From an uncultured Erythrobacter sp. (lineage in GTDB: Bacteria > Pseudomonadota > Alphaproteobacteria > Sphingomonadales > Sphingomonadaceae), in assembly GCA_947488085.1 (NCBI GenBank), contig CANKYI010000002.1, forward strand, positions 124,001-188,000: a stretch of 64,000 nt of DNA, given 5' to 3'. Positions 25,971 through 36,096 of the stretch are shown here, piece by piece (the stretch's first letter is position 1; the number at the start of each line of letters is the position of its first letter). Position numbers and translations under genes: made by a program. The notes under the pieces are model-generated. The model did no database searches and had not been told where the DNA came from. It saw only the letters and a list, made by a program, of their open reading frames with translations.

Positions 25971-27122
25971 TCAGCTCTTATCGAGGTCTTGCAGCTTTTT
26001 CGCAGCCCATTCGCGGCCACCCAGGCCAAAGGCAAGCGAGCCAGCGACAGCAAGGCCTATCACGACCGCGCCAAAGCCCATCTGAACGATGTCTTCGCCG
26101 ACATTCATCTTGCTCAGACCCATAAAGGTGAAGACCAAGATCGTGGCATAACGAACCAGCATGCCCTGCATCGTGCCTGCGCCAACGAATTTGGCGACGA
26201 CATTGGCAATCAGGAAGCCAACACCGATCACAACTGCACCGAACAACACGCTGCTACCTTGAGCAAGAATCTCGTTCAGGATGTCGGTGATCTGAGTGAA
26301 ACCCAGCGTTCCGGTTGCCGCGATTGCGAAGAACAAGATGATGCCGATCTGAGCGATCCGAGCCAGTACATTGGACGCGCTGGTCCCTTCGGGTAGAACG
26401 CCCAAAGCGTTGATCGGACCATCAATGCCAAGCCCGGTGAGCAGATCACCAAGGACGTTCACAACGAAACGGCTGATCATATAGCCAAGGCCCAGCAAGA
26501 GCCCTGCCACAATGATGTTCGGGATGGTCGCCATGATCATTTCGAGCATGTTGGTTGCTGGAACTGAGATTGCAGCGATGTCGAGCACGCCCAGCGCGCC
26601 AATGGCCACTGGGATCGCGATAAAGGCATAGATCACAACGCCCAAAGTCTTGGAAATTGTGGTGTTGCCGGTCACTTCATCAGCGCCCGCCATATTGGCC
26701 CATTTGTCGATATTGACGGTTTGCATCGCAGTCACCGCGATGTCGCGGACAATGCCAGCGATCATCAATCCGATAAACAATAGCAAGCCAGCGCCAACCA
26801 GCTTCGGGATATAGGCCATAACCGTGCCCAGCAATTCATTGATCGGTTCGGCGACGCCGCCCAGTTCAAGGACACTGAGAATGGCGATCAGGCCAAACAG
26901 CCAGATCAGCAGTGAAACAATCTTACTGATTGATGCGCCAACAGTTTCGCCGCCGCTCGTGTTGCGATTGAGAAAGCTAACCCGGTCAACAAGCTTGGCA
27001 AAAGCCCATTTGGCGGCATTGGCGAGCAGCCACGTGACCAGCAAAATACCGAGCGCAAACGCGGCCTTTGTGCCAAGATCCATGGCCAACTCAGGATCGA
27101 ATTGGTAGTTTCCAATTTGCAT
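25971..27122 (-). CDS. Mechanosensitive-channel-like membrane protein with repeated TM helices
   Basis: Starting MQIGNYQFDPELAM at 27122 (AGGGG site) it has 383 residues. Several copies of a conserved TM-helix module seen in small-conductance channels (PF05552 type) are visible: VGAGLLLFIGLMIAGIVRD, IVAGLLLGLGYMISRFV and VVIGVGFLIANVVAKFVG. The beta-rich cytoplasmic domain of true MscS is absent, so it is a TM-only relative; ion channel function is inferred. It is divergent from the isoaspartyl peptidase gene. Confidence 0.83.
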   Translation of the reverse strand: MQIGNYQFDPELAMDLGTKAAFALGILLVTWLLANAAKWAFAKLVDRVSFLNRNTSGGETVGASISKIVSLLIWLFGLIAILSVLELGGVAEPINELLGTVMAYIPKLVGAGLLLFIGLMIAGIVRDIAVTAMQTVNIDKWANMAGADEVTGNTTISKTLGVVIYAFIAIPVAIGALGVLDIAAISVPATNMLEMIMATIPNIIVAGLLLGLGYMISRFVVNVLGDLLTGLGIDGPINALGVLPEGTSASNVLARIAQIGIILFFAIAATGTLGFTQITDILNEILAQGSSVLFGAVVIGVGFLIANVVAKFVGAGTMQGMLVRYATILVFTFMGLSKMNVGEDIVQMGFGAVVIGLAVAGSLAFGLGGREWAAKKLQDLDKS

Positions 27123-27250
27123 GATAATCCCCTGTAAGTGTGAAAAACCCAAGTAAAAGAGCTTGTTAAGCGCAAATGTATCTTAGTGCGTTACAAAATA
27201 TTGCGCCGAAGTATATAGATGTATAATTCTAACGAGGCATTGTATTGCAT

Positions 27251-28378
27251 ATGCGAAACAAAATTACAAGAGTGAGCGCTGTGTCAGCTATTGTTGGCTT
27301 CTGCCTTAGCGGCCTTTGGGCAGCCCCCGCCTTTGCGCAGGAGGTCGAGTCCGAAGAGAACGAGCAGCGCTGGTCCATTGCGATCCATGGCGGGGCAGGG
27401 ACGATTAGTCCTGACCGTATCACCCCTGAACGGCGCGCGGCCTATGAAGCGGCACTGCAAGAGGCCTTGGATGCTGGCTCGGCAATTCTGGCCGAAGGTG
27501 GCAGCGCGATGGATGCGATCCAAGCAGCGATCCTGCCGATGGAGGACAATCCGCTGTTCAATGCCGGACGCGGCGCGGTGTTCACATGGGAAGGGCGCAA
27601 CGAACTCGACGCCTCCATCATGGACGGAAGCGATCGCAGCGCGGGTGCGGTGACCGGGGTCACAACAGTGCGCAATCCGATCTTGCTAGCGGACCGAGTG
27701 CGCACAGACAGCCCGCATGTCTTCCTAATGGGAGAGGGCGCAGAGGAATTCGCTGGCGAAGAGGGTTTTGAAGTGACCCCGCCAGAATGGTTTGCGACCG
27801 AGCGCCGGCGGGAATCTTTGCAGCGAATGCGCGAACGTGAGCTGTCGGCTTTGGATGTGGATCACAAGTTTGGCACCGTGGGCGCAGTCGCTCTCGACCA
27901 AGATGGCAATATGGCGGCGGGCACGTCGACCGGCGGCATGACGGGCAAACGCTGGGGCCGGATTGGTGATGCTCCGGTGATTGGCGCGGGCACCTATGCG
28001 GACAACCGGTCGTGTGCGGTGTCAGCGACGGGATGGGGTGAATACTTCATCCGTGTCGGTGTGGCTCAGGAGATTTGCACGCGTCTGCGTTACCGTTTTC
28101 GCGCCGGAATTGACGCAGCACAGGCCACCGTTCCCCTCGATGAATTCGGAGTGCCGACCTATCTGATCCATGCATCGGAATGGTCGATGGAAGCGACAAG
28201 CGCTCAGGAAGAAGCCGACGCGGTAATGGCCGAAGTCGCAGAGCTTGGCGGCGATGGCGGAATCATTCTGGTCACCCCAGAGGGCCATGCACTCTACAGC
28301 TTCAACACATCCGGCATGTATCGCGGCCGCGCGACCAGCGAGGGTGTCAACGAGGTCGCGATCTTCGCCGACGAATAA
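27251..28378 (+). CDS. Exported isoaspartyl peptidase / plant-type L-asparaginase
   Basis: From the ATG at 27251 the protein has 375 residues: a signal peptide (to about APAFAQ) and an Ntn-hydrolase precursor. SIAIHGGAGTI near residue 44 is the family start. The autocatalytic site is at HKFGTVGAVAL, where Thr becomes the N-terminal nucleophile after cleavage. GTSTGGMTGKRWGRIGDAPVIGAGTYAD follows, with the substrate-binding Arg-x2-Asp. It would hydrolyse beta-aspartyl dipeptides and asparagine in the periplasm. The signal peptide is unusual relative to cytosolic IaaA of E. coli but common in this group. Confidence 0.93.
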   Translation: MRNKITRVSAVSAIVGFCLSGLWAAPAFAQEVESEENEQRWSIAIHGGAGTISPDRITPERRAAYEAALQEALDAGSAILAEGGSAMDAIQAAILPMEDNPLFNAGRGAVFTWEGRNELDASIMDGSDRSAGAVTGVTTVRNPILLADRVRTDSPHVFLMGEGAEEFAGEEGFEVTPPEWFATERRRESLQRMRERELSALDVDHKFGTVGAVALDQDGNMAAGTSTGGMTGKRWGRIGDAPVIGAGTYADNRSCAVSATGWGEYFIRVGVAQEICTRLRYRFRAGIDAAQATVPLDEFGVPTYLIHASEWSMEATSAQEEADAVMAEVAELGGDGGIILVTPEGHALYSFNTSGMYRGRATSEGVNEVAIFADE

Positions 28379-28384
28379 CTCGGC

Positions 28385-29272
28385 TCAAATATCACCCAAT
28401 CGGCACCCGCGCGCCTCTAGGATCGGCCTCATTTCACGATAGGCCGCAGGCGTGCGGTAGAGCGGGATATAGGGATGCAGATGGTGCACAATGTGAAACT
28501 GCATCCCCATCGACCCGATATTGCCAACCGCCGAACGCCAGCTGCGCGTGTTGCGATACCGACCGCTCTCGTTGCCAGGATGATGCGGCGCCCATGACAG
28601 GAAGAAAATGATGTATGTGATGGCGATCTGGTAAGGCAGCCACCACAGGAAAAGCGCCTCCAACGCATATCCATTCCATGCCAGCGTCCCGAGTATCCCG
28701 ATAAAACCCAGCTTGTAGATTAGCGAGAGCAGGATCAAATCCTCGCGCCCGTTGCGGGCGAGTGCTGCTACGTAGTCCGCACTGCGCTTTGCATTGGGTT
28801 GGCGCGCTTTGATCGCGGCCCAAATTGCGCTCCACGGACCCGGTGCCATGCTGGTAATATCGACGTCTTTTTCGGGGTCGTTGGTGTGACGATGATGGTC
28901 GAGATGAGTGACGCGAAACACTTCGAACGGGGTGATCATCATCCAAGAGGTTGCATGACCCACCAGCTCATTGAGCCATCGCAGCTTTGTGCCAGGCCGG
29001 GCGATAATGTCGTGCTGCGCCTCATGCGTGGGTAGATAGACCAAAGCGAGATTGATCGTGGCGATCGGGAATGCGGCCCATAGCGGCAACAGCCCGGTAA
29101 ACACGAGCGGCCACAGCGACAGCCACACCGCCAGATTGCCAAATGCCCACGCTACTGCACCCCAGGGGAACATGCCCGAATGTTTGCGCGCGATCTTCAG
29201 CTCAAGCCGCCTCAACTCAGCATCGGACAGCTGTGAGAGATCATCAGGTAGGATCACAGATTGCGCGTTCAC
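28385..29272 (-). CDS. Fatty acid desaturase-like membrane enzyme
   Basis: The three His boxes of membrane di-iron desaturases/hydroxylases are present: THEAQHD, THLDHHRHTND and HIVHHLHP, between hydrophobic segments. The chosen GTG start at 29272 overlaps the stop of the small upstream membrane gene (GTGA) and gives 295 residues; a TTG frame further upstream looks unlikely. Substrates could be acyl lipids or carotenoids (the fold is shared by carotenoid hydroxylases). It ends the long minus-strand operon that starts at 36866. Confidence 0.85.
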   Translation of the reverse strand: MNAQSVILPDDLSQLSDAELRRLELKIARKHSGMFPWGAVAWAFGNLAVWLSLWPLVFTGLLPLWAAFPIATINLALVYLPTHEAQHDIIARPGTKLRWLNELVGHATSWMMITPFEVFRVTHLDHHRHTNDPEKDVDITSMAPGPWSAIWAAIKARQPNAKRSADYVAALARNGREDLILLSLIYKLGFIGILGTLAWNGYALEALFLWWLPYQIAITYIIFFLSWAPHHPGNESGRYRNTRSWRSAVGNIGSMGMQFHIVHHLHPYIPLYRTPAAYREMRPILEARGCRLGDI

Positions 29273-29463
29273 ACCCACCGCCCGGTGATTTGTGCAAAGA
29301 CGCCCCAAGCCCCGCCGATGATCAAAGCCGCGCTAAGGGTTGAGAGGCCGAATGGCGCATTCACGCCCACTGCTTGCATCCCAGCATCGATCACCGGCAC
29401 CATAAAGGCGAAGGCGAAAATCAGTGGCAGAATGCTAGCGATGAATTTGAGCGCGCGTTCCAT
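29269..29463 (-). CDS. Small two-helix membrane protein
   Basis: The 64-residue protein has two hydrophobic helices (FIASILPLIFAFAFMVPVI and TLSAALIIGGAWGVFAQI) joined by a short loop with PFG. A GAGAGGG site precedes the ATG. It lies between the beta-lactamase and desaturase genes, overlapping the latter by GTGA, so it is probably a real cotranscribed gene. I recognise no family. Confidence 0.65.
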   Translation of the reverse strand: MERALKFIASILPLIFAFAFMVPVIDAGMQAVGVNAPFGLSTLSAALIIGGAWGVFAQITGRWV

Positions 29464-29501
29464 GATCCCTCTCGAACTGTAGGATCAGTAGCAGATTGCC
29501 A

Positions 29502-30428
29502 CTAAAACGGAAACGGGTTGGGCTCTTCCGTAAAGCTGGCCAACACATCGCCGACTTGCGCCAGCACGGCCTCGGCGGCTGGGTCCATCCCATCGTGTTT
29601 TTCGCGAGCGCGGAAATAGGTCGCAAAGGCAAAGGGGCCGCGTTCGGGTGATTGGACAAAGCCGATATCGACATAGAGGCTGCCCATGCCAGGCCAGATC
29701 GAAGTGCCGGTCTTGTCACCTGCAACCCATTCCTCTGGTAAGCCAGCACGCACCCGTTTCGCCCCGGTGGGTGTATCGATCATCCATTGCCGCAATTGCG
29801 CCTGCTCCACTTCTGGCAAGACATCGCCAAATGTGAGCTTTGCGACCGTGCGCGCCATGGCCAGCGGCGTGGTCGTGTCGCGGACTTCGGTTGGGGGCAC
29901 ATTGTTGAGCGCCGGCTCGATCCGATCAAGACGGCTGACATCATCACCGATGCTCCGCCAGAAAGCAGTCAGCGCCGCCGGTCCGCCGATTTCGCGCAGC
30001 AGGATATTGGCCGCCGCATTGTCGGAATATTTCTGTGTGAACTCCGCCAGTTCGCGTAAAGTCGCCCCTTCGCCCAAACGCCGCGTGGTGAAGGGGGAGA
30101 CGAACATCAGATCATCTTCACTCCACATCACTCGCCGGTCAGCATCGTCCTCGCCCGTAACATGCCGTTGCAGGACCTTTGCAGCGAGCGAAAGTTTAAA
30201 GGATGAGCAATGGCCAAATCGCCGTGTGCGGTTAAGACCGATAGAGCGCCCGGTGTTGATCTCCACCAGCTCAGCACCCAAAGTGCCACCCGCATTGGCT
30301 TCGATTATGCGCAAAGTTGCGATGAAGCGTCCTGCGGGGCTTTGGTCGGGCGGGATGCATCCTCCAACGCCCAACGCCACACCCGATGCGAGCGTGCCGC
30401 TGAGGAACTTGCGCCGGTCAAAACTCAT
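29502..30428 (-). CDS. Class A beta-lactamase, lipoprotein-type
   Basis: The 308-residue protein has the serine beta-lactamase motifs: SSFK (nucleophile Ser about 75, Lys 78), SDN at 135-137, an ExxxN omega-loop motif EPALN at about 171-175, and KTG at 239-241. The N-terminus combines a Tat-like DRRKFLSG with a lipobox VGGC (Cys 24), so an exported lipid-anchored enzyme is likely. The cysteine before the catalytic Ser (GHCSSFK) occurs at the class A position 69. It could hydrolyse penicillins; spectrum cannot be judged. Its ATG overlaps the stop of the RDD gene (ATGA), placing it inside the MoxR-DUF58 operon. Confidence 0.93.
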   Translation of the reverse strand: MSFDRRKFLSGTLASGVALGVGGCIPPDQSPAGRFIATLRIIEANAGGTLGAELVEINTGRSIGLNRTRRFGHCSSFKLSLAAKVLQRHVTGEDDADRRVMWSEDDLMFVSPFTTRRLGEGATLRELAEFTQKYSDNAAANILLREIGGPAALTAFWRSIGDDVSRLDRIEPALNNVPPTEVRDTTTPLAMARTVAKLTFGDVLPEVEQAQLRQWMIDTPTGAKRVRAGLPEEWVAGDKTGTSIWPGMGSLYVDIGFVQSPERGPFAFATYFRAREKHDGMDPAAEAVLAQVGDVLASFTEEPNPFPF

Positions 30429-31342
30429 GAGAACTTGTCCGCTTTGCGTTTGCCAAAGCGCATATCGCCCTCCAACCTTGCCCGCAGTTGAGCATAGAAT
30501 GCTTCCAAGAACGCGCGCTCATCCCCTGCGCCTGGATCCCACCCGATCTTGCGACAGATCGTGGCGTGCACCGCCGACAGCGCCTCTGGCTGGGCGTCAC
30601 GCAGCATCCGCTCTAGGGTCTGCAATTCATGCTCGCCATAGATCGACAGTTCTTCCTCGCCGAATTCGTAGCGTGCGCCAGTCATTTCGCTGGTGCCTTG
30701 GACGGCCGCCCCTTGCGTTGAAAGAGCCTCTGCCAAACGGGTGCGCGGGGCATCGACGACCCATGTGCCCGCGATGACATCACCGGCGCGCATGGCGTCT
30801 TTGTTGAAAAACGGGAACGCCATGAAGACCATGAACCAGACCATGCCTGCAAGGCCGAAACTGCCGCTTTCGCCGCTGGGCGCGATCAGCAGGAAGATGA
30901 GCGGCATGAACAGCTCAATATCGCGCAGCAAGTTGCGGGCGATAATCGCTTCTGGCGTCAACCGGCCACCGCCGCGCGCAGCCACACGGATGCCGACTAT
31001 GCGTTTGCCCAATGTCGCCCCGCGCGGGCCCAGTTCCATAGTGAGAAAATAGCCATAACGGGCCATGAATATGAGCAGGATTACCAGGATGAAAAGGAAT
31101 TCCGCTGCCCCCGACATCGCACCGTCGACCGCGCTGTCGATCTCGTCAAACAGACCCTCTGCCACAAAGGCGAGGAATATAAAGATCGCGATCAGGCCGA
31201 ATATCAGGATCAGAAAGTCGAGCACCAATGCGCCTATTCGCGAACCGCGCGATGCAATGGTGACAGGGATCGCAATCCCCTCGGGCGTGACCAATGTGCG
31301 TTGACGTTTGTCAGTCGGGGCGGGTGCAATTGCGGCGCTCAT
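30425..31342 (-). CDS. RDD-family membrane protein
   Basis: The 305 residues contain an RDD domain: IASRGSRIGALVLDFLILIFGLIAIF, then TLGKRIVGIRV, the family hallmark with its Arg and Asp/Glu residues. The later membrane part includes FMPLIFLLIAPSG. A cytosolic C-terminal tail is helical and charged. RDD proteins are integral membrane proteins of mostly unknown role, some linked to ion homeostasis. Coupled by ATGA overlaps to the SpoIIM gene upstream and to bla downstream. Confidence 0.88.
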   Translation of the reverse strand: MSAAIAPAPTDKRQRTLVTPEGIAIPVTIASRGSRIGALVLDFLILIFGLIAIFIFLAFVAEGLFDEIDSAVDGAMSGAAEFLFILVILLIFMARYGYFLTMELGPRGATLGKRIVGIRVAARGGGRLTPEAIIARNLLRDIELFMPLIFLLIAPSGESGSFGLAGMVWFMVFMAFPFFNKDAMRAGDVIAGTWVVDAPRTRLAEALSTQGAAVQGTSEMTGARYEFGEEELSIYGEHELQTLERMLRDAQPEALSAVHATICRKIGWDPGAGDERAFLEAFYAQLRARLEGDMRFGKRKADKFS

Positions 31343-32427
31343 GCGAGGCGTTCCGCATCATCCAAATCTTCGACCATTCCGCCGCGCGGTGAATAAAGGA
31401 AGAAGTAAGTCAACCAGAACACTCCGAATGTCCCGCCGATGATAAAGCGGTTCTGTGCACCTTCGACCAGCTGCCTTGGGAATGCCTCGAGTATGGCAGC
31501 CACGACCATCATGATGACCACGCCAACCATCACGACCGCGCTACGGCGGCCACTCGTCGACGCGGCTTCCAAGACTGATCGCTCTCCGGGGAACGCCATA
31601 GAGCGTCCGATATGCAAACCTGCTGCGCCTGAAAGCAGAATGCCGAACAATTCAGTGGTGCCATGGACGCTGAGCCAAGCGGAGAATTCAACGATCAATC
31701 CAGCTTCGGAAAACAGCCACAGGATTGCACCCAGCATCGCCATATTATGCACCAGCAGCATCAGCGACGGAATGCCAAAAGCAAAGCCAAGCGCAAAGGC
31801 AAGGATACACACACCAGCATTGTTGCTGAAAAGCGATGCGGCAAATGTCGACAGCCCGGAGGTGGATTCCTCGGTGCCGAGAGAGGCTAGCAAAGTCTCT
31901 CGACTTGCCCCAGGTCCGCGATCTCCGGCCAGTCCAATGGGGATCAGGCGGTAATACCAATCGCTGTTTTGCGCGACCAACAGCCAGCCGACGACCGCGC
32001 CTGCGACGCACACGAAAAGCGCGATGCAGATGTCTAGCCATATTTCGCGCACCGCGCGGCTCCACCCACCAAGGAGAAACTCGCTAAACCACGCAAAGAA
32101 CCCTTTGCGTGGGCCATAGACTTGGAACCATGCGCGCTGGACTAGGCTTTCCAGATAGCCGAGCGTTGCGGCATCAAGGCTGGTCTCACGTGCGACGGAC
32201 AGGCTGGATGCAGCGGTGCGGTATAGTGTGGGCAACGCCAGCAGGTCCTCATCATCGACCCGGCGCAACCCGCCCTTTTCCATGCGGATAACGATCTGTT
32301 CCAGCCGTCGCCAATCGCCTTCACGCTCCAAACGAAAGCGATCTGAGCGCAGAGCTGCGCCCTCGATATCGGCAGGTGCCGCAATTTCGCCGCGAGTGAA
32401 CCATGATCCAATTGTGGGCGCCTTCAT
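31339..32427 (-). CDS. SpoIIM-domain membrane protein
   Basis: The 362 residues have a helical cytosolic front and about five transmembrane helices. SpoIIM-type segments are seen in FSNNAGVCILAFALGFAFGIPSLMLLVHNMAMLGA and SWLSVHGTTELFGILLSGAAGLHIGRS-like sequence, where the HGTxEL motif is characteristic. In Bacillus SpoIIM is part of the DMP septal peptidoglycan machinery; outside sporulators these genes sit beside MoxR/DUF58 modules, as here, and probably shape a membrane complex. Confidence 0.9.
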   Translation of the reverse strand: MKAPTIGSWFTRGEIAAPADIEGAALRSDRFRLEREGDWRRLEQIVIRMEKGGLRRVDDEDLLALPTLYRTAASSLSVARETSLDAATLGYLESLVQRAWFQVYGPRKGFFAWFSEFLLGGWSRAVREIWLDICIALFVCVAGAVVGWLLVAQNSDWYYRLIPIGLAGDRGPGASRETLLASLGTEESTSGLSTFAASLFSNNAGVCILAFALGFAFGIPSLMLLVHNMAMLGAILWLFSEAGLIVEFSAWLSVHGTTELFGILLSGAAGLHIGRSMAFPGERSVLEAASTSGRRSAVVMVGVVIMMVVAAILEAFPRQLVEGAQNRFIIGGTFGVFWLTYFFLYSPRGGMVEDLDDAERLA

Positions 32428-33755
32428 CCGATCGCCTCTGAGTTTTTGATGATGAAATAGCGGTCGATCAACTGATAGCCGATTTGGTTGTAGGGCGCCT
32501 CAATCACATCGACCCCCATGCGCCGCAAACGCTGCAACACGACGCTGCGTTGATGCAGCAATGTGTCGGCAGTGACAGAGCGGGCGAGGGTGGCAATGTC
32601 GCCGGGCTCTTCATCGATAAAGCTCTCAAGCTCGCTATCGGCGATGGTGACGAACAGGACGAGGTGCTTGTCGACGAGCCTTCCAATGCTCTCAATCATC
32701 ATCTCCGCAGCGGTCGCATCGGTGAAATCTGAGAACAATACGATCAGCGAGCGGCGCTGCAATTTGGCAGTGAGTGTCGCGAGCGCGAGAGTAAAATTGG
32801 GCTCTGCCGCATCATAATCGAGTGCGGCGGCTGCGCTTTGCAAGCGGTAGAATGCTCGGGAATCGTTGACGAAAGGCGTCATCACTTGTGGCCTTTGCGC
32901 GAAGCCGAACAGCGAAACTTTGTCGCCCCCTTTAAGCGCCACGTATGAACATGTGAGCGCGGCTGTTACCGCGCGGTCAATTCGGGGCATCCCGTCCACC
33001 GGCTCACACATCGCCTGTCCGCAATCAAAGGCAAAGACGATCTGATTGTTGCGCTCGCTTTCGTTTTCGCGGGCATAAAGGTGCATGTGGCGCGCGCTGG
33101 CTTTCCAGTCGATTTTGCGGCGGTCCATGCCCGGCTGGTATTCGGCCAAGGCCTCAAACTGAGTGCCTTCTCCGCGAATGCGCCGCGCGATCAGGCCAGC
33201 GGCAGCATCGCGCATAAAGGTCTGCAATTCCTTCGATCGCACCGGCGAAAGGTCGGGCCAGATGCGCATCTCTTTGTCCAGCGTCTGCTGCGTCTGGCGC
33301 GAACCCAGTCCCAACGGGCCGCTCCATCGCAGCCATGCACGTGAGACCGGCGCAGTGCCGCGCCGTTCGGGATGCACGTCGATTGAACCGCTGCGTTCGC
33401 TCGTGTCAGGGTCACGTAAAAGCGGCATATTGGCGCGCCCGGATGGGGCCAAGCGCGGGTCGAACTCCAACGCGACTTCAGGCTCACTCGCGCCGCGTCC
33501 GCTAAACCGGGCAAGGGCGTCAATCGCGGTTGGTTGGCCCACTTCGGTGTCGGCGGGCACTAACACATGCCATTCCTCGCATGTTCCCGCCATCAATCCA
33601 TCGAGAACAATCAGCGCCACCATCGCCAAAGCGGCTACTGGAGCGATCACCCATAGGCCGGGAGAGACGGCAGCGATCACCAACGCAATCGGCGCAAAGC
33701 CGGCGATGATCCACGCGGCGCGCTGGGTCGGAACAAGAGGGAGCGATAATGCCAT
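32424..33755 (-). CDS. DUF58 protein with vWA-like segment
   Basis: The 443-residue protein has two N-terminal membrane helices and the DUF58 core YQPGMDRRKIDWKASARHMHLYARENE. The vWA-like fold follows, with a modified MIDAS site IVFAFDCGQAM where Asp-x-Ser-x-Ser is replaced by DCGQ. The family pairs with MoxR ATPases, as here. A likely role is an ATPase-driven chaperone for envelope or metal enzyme assembly. It overlaps the SpoIIM gene by four bases and follows MoxR with a 14-base gap. Confidence 0.9.
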   Translation of the reverse strand: MALSLPLVPTQRAAWIIAGFAPIALVIAAVSPGLWVIAPVAALAMVALIVLDGLMAGTCEEWHVLVPADTEVGQPTAIDALARFSGRGASEPEVALEFDPRLAPSGRANMPLLRDPDTSERSGSIDVHPERRGTAPVSRAWLRWSGPLGLGSRQTQQTLDKEMRIWPDLSPVRSKELQTFMRDAAAGLIARRIRGEGTQFEALAEYQPGMDRRKIDWKASARHMHLYARENESERNNQIVFAFDCGQAMCEPVDGMPRIDRAVTAALTCSYVALKGGDKVSLFGFAQRPQVMTPFVNDSRAFYRLQSAAAALDYDAAEPNFTLALATLTAKLQRRSLIVLFSDFTDATAAEMMIESIGRLVDKHLVLFVTIADSELESFIDEEPGDIATLARSVTADTLLHQRSVVLQRLRRMGVDVIEAPYNQIGYQLIDRYFIIKNSEAIG

Positions 33756-33769
33756 GGACTAGCCGCTGA

Positions 33770-34801
33770 TCAGCGCGGTGCCTCAGTCGCGTCGATCAAT
33801 TCAGCCACCAGTGCCTCAACATCGCGACCTTCGATTTCGGCAGCCGGGCTGAGTGTCAGACGGTGACGAAGGACGGGCACAGCCAAGGCCTTCACATCAT
33901 CAGGGATCGCATAAGAGCGCCCCTCTAACGCAGCCCGCGCGCGCGCTGCATTGGCAAGCATCACGGCTGCACGCGGCGAAGCGCCCACGGCAAGCTCTGC
34001 ATGCTCACGGGTCGCGCGCACCAGTCGCACGACGTATTGGGTGATCTCATCGGCTACAGTCACATGGCCAAGAGCCGCGCTGGCCGCAGCCAAAATTTCC
34101 GCATTCGCAACCGCTTTCACGCCGAGTTCTGCCGGACGCTGTGGTCCCTGACGCGAACCATAGCTTGCCACAATCCGTGTCTCTTCGGTCTCATCAGGAT
34201 AGGGTACGAGCAGCTTGAACAGGAACCGGTCAAGCTGCGCTTCGGGCAGTGGATAGACGCCTTGGTTCTCAATCGGATTTTGCGTTGCCACCACCATGAA
34301 TTGCGGCGGCAATTGGTGCGTTTCGCCATCCAGCGTCACGCGCCGTTCCTGCATCGCCTCCAGCAAAGCGGCCTGCGTTTTGGGCGGCGTGCGGTTGATC
34401 TCATCGGCAAGCAGCAACTCGCAGAAAATTGGTCCGCGCGTCAGCGTAAACTCGCTGGTCTGAAAGTTGAACAGGTTCGAGCCGAGAATATCACCCGGCA
34501 ACAGATCCGGGGTGAACTGAATACGCCCAAAGTCGAGGCCCAGCGCGGTCGAAAACGCCTGAGCCATGAAGGTTTTAGCGGTGCCCGGAGGCCCTTCGAG
34601 CAGGACGTGCCCTTGGCTCACCAATGCCACCAGCAATTGGTCGATCATCGCGTCTTGCCCGACGATTGCCTTGGCAACCTCTGCGCGGATTGCATTGGCG
34701 AGGTTGCGAACATCGCCCAGCGTCATGCCGATCTCTTGGGAAGCGGGCTCTGATGCTGGCGCTTGCGGTGCAGGAGGATCATTTTCGAGACCAGTGCTCA
34801 T
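33770..34801 (-). CDS. MoxR-family AAA+ ATPase
   Basis: The 343 residues show Walker [11 protein letters not shown] at about 69-78, Walker [23 protein letters not shown], sensor 1 [10 protein letters not shown] and the lid domain [19 protein letters not shown]. MoxR ATPases act as chaperones with vWA/DUF58 partners to activate enzyme complexes or remodel envelope proteins. The gene overlaps DUF4350 upstream by ATGA and is next to DUF58, the standard layout. Confidence 0.95.
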   Translation of the reverse strand: MSTGLENDPPAPQAPASEPASQEIGMTLGDVRNLANAIRAEVAKAIVGQDAMIDQLLVALVSQGHVLLEGPPGTAKTFMAQAFSTALGLDFGRIQFTPDLLPGDILGSNLFNFQTSEFTLTRGPIFCELLLADEINRTPPKTQAALLEAMQERRVTLDGETHQLPPQFMVVATQNPIENQGVYPLPEAQLDRFLFKLLVPYPDETEETRIVASYGSRQGPQRPAELGVKAVANAEILAAASAALGHVTVADEITQYVVRLVRATREHAELAVGASPRAAVMLANAARARAALEGRSYAIPDDVKALAVPVLRHRLTLSPAAEIEGRDVEALVAELIDATEAPR

Positions 34802-36096
34802 TTGGTATTTTTCCCTGTTGAAGGTGATGTCAGCTTTTGTGGCAATTCATTAAGTGCGCGTGCAGCCCGTAATATTTCACCGGGCTTTTGCGCATTAAGA
34901 AGGCGCGCGGCGCGGTTCGAAAATGGCTCTTCATTCGGCAATCTGCGCGCTAATGCCGCGTCAATCGCCTCGGCATCCGGTTTAACCAGTCCAAGCCTGC
35001 GCGCCAAACGTCGCTCAATCAGATTGGCATAAGGCTCACCCAGCAAGCCCAGCCGCCGCGCACGTACAATCAACCCAGCACCATTGGAGACTAGCCGCTT
35101 TTTCCCGAATGCAAATTCGGGCGCCGCAACCGCCGATGGGCCAAAGCGCAAGAACGCTCTCCATCCCACAATCATCATCGCCAAAATCAGGCACAATGTG
35201 GCGGCCAAAAAGGGTGGTTCAAATGCAAGCGTCAACAGATTGACCGAATTGCCATAGCCATTAAGCGTCATATCAAACGTGACGGAATTCATGTCGCCAT
35301 ACCCGGCCTCTTGAACCAGAGCGAGCGCAGCGGCGGCACGGCGAGCATCGGAAAGACCGTAATTGTTCATCAGGTCTGGCTCGACCACGAACATGGTCCA
35401 ATGGGCGTTTTCATAATAATCGGTGCCGACATTGCCGACGACATTCATTGCCAGAATATGCCCAGCGGGATCTCTGATTACCGCCTCGTAAGACGCATCA
35501 TTCTCGACATAGAGGACTGTACCGGTCGGCAAACGGCCAGACTGGGCAAGGCCACTCCAGCTCGCCTGATTGGCTGCCGGTAGGTCTTTTTGCTCATGCG
35601 TGAACGTAAACGGCTCCGGCAATTGCTCAGTCCATGATGCCGGACTCGCCCCCAACAGCGTGACCCAGTCTCTGCGCACTTTGTCTTCGTCTTCTTCAAC
35701 CACATCGCCGGTGATCTCACCAACCGACCACTTCGGCAGAATGACCAAGGTGGGGCCGACATATTGCCGGTTTTCCAGGATTTGGCCGAATTCGTCTGCA
35801 TCAGTGAATTGCGGCGGGGTTAAGATCAGGAGGCCGTTGGTATCCAATCCGCTGAGGTCGCGCGAGCGTTCTACGTCATAGCCTTCGGCTTCAAGCAATT
35901 CGACCAGTCCAGCATATCCGTTAAGGCCATTGGCGGAAGCATGGGCCTCACCCCGCCCCTCGCGCCCACCTGTGTCGCCGATGCCGATGAAGTAGATCAT
36001 TGCCAGAAACGCGGCAAATCCGACTAGCACGACTGCTAAGACAGCTCCGCGGTTGAATGGGGAGGCGCCGCGCGCTTGCTTGGTGCCTGCGCTCAT
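34798..36096 (-). CDS. DUF4350-domain membrane protein
   Basis: The 432-residue protein has a TM helix near the N-terminus ([20 protein letters not shown]) and another near residue 300 ([17 protein letters not shown]). Between them is a large extracytoplasmic DUF4350 domain including [17 protein letters not shown] and LLILTPPQF segments. The C-terminal part is cytosolic and Arg/Ala-rich. Its place between DUF4129 and MoxR is typical of MoxR/DUF58/DUF4350 clusters. Function unknown. Confidence 0.83.
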   Translation of the reverse strand: MSAGTKQARGASPFNRGAVLAVVLVGFAAFLAMIYFIGIGDTGGREGRGEAHASANGLNGYAGLVELLEAEGYDVERSRDLSGLDTNGLLILTPPQFTDADEFGQILENRQYVGPTLVILPKWSVGEITGDVVEEDEDKVRRDWVTLLGASPASWTEQLPEPFTFTHEQKDLPAANQASWSGLAQSGRLPTGTVLYVENDASYEAVIRDPAGHILAMNVVGNVGTDYYENAHWTMFVVEPDLMNNYGLSDARRAAAALALVQEAGYGDMNSVTFDMTLNGYGNSVNLLTLAFEPPFLAATLCLILAMMIVGWRAFLRFGPSAVAAPEFAFGKKRLVSNGAGLIVRARRLGLLGEPYANLIERRLARRLGLVKPDAEAIDAALARRLPNEEPFSNRAARLLNAQKPGEILRAARALNELPQKLTSPSTGKNTK

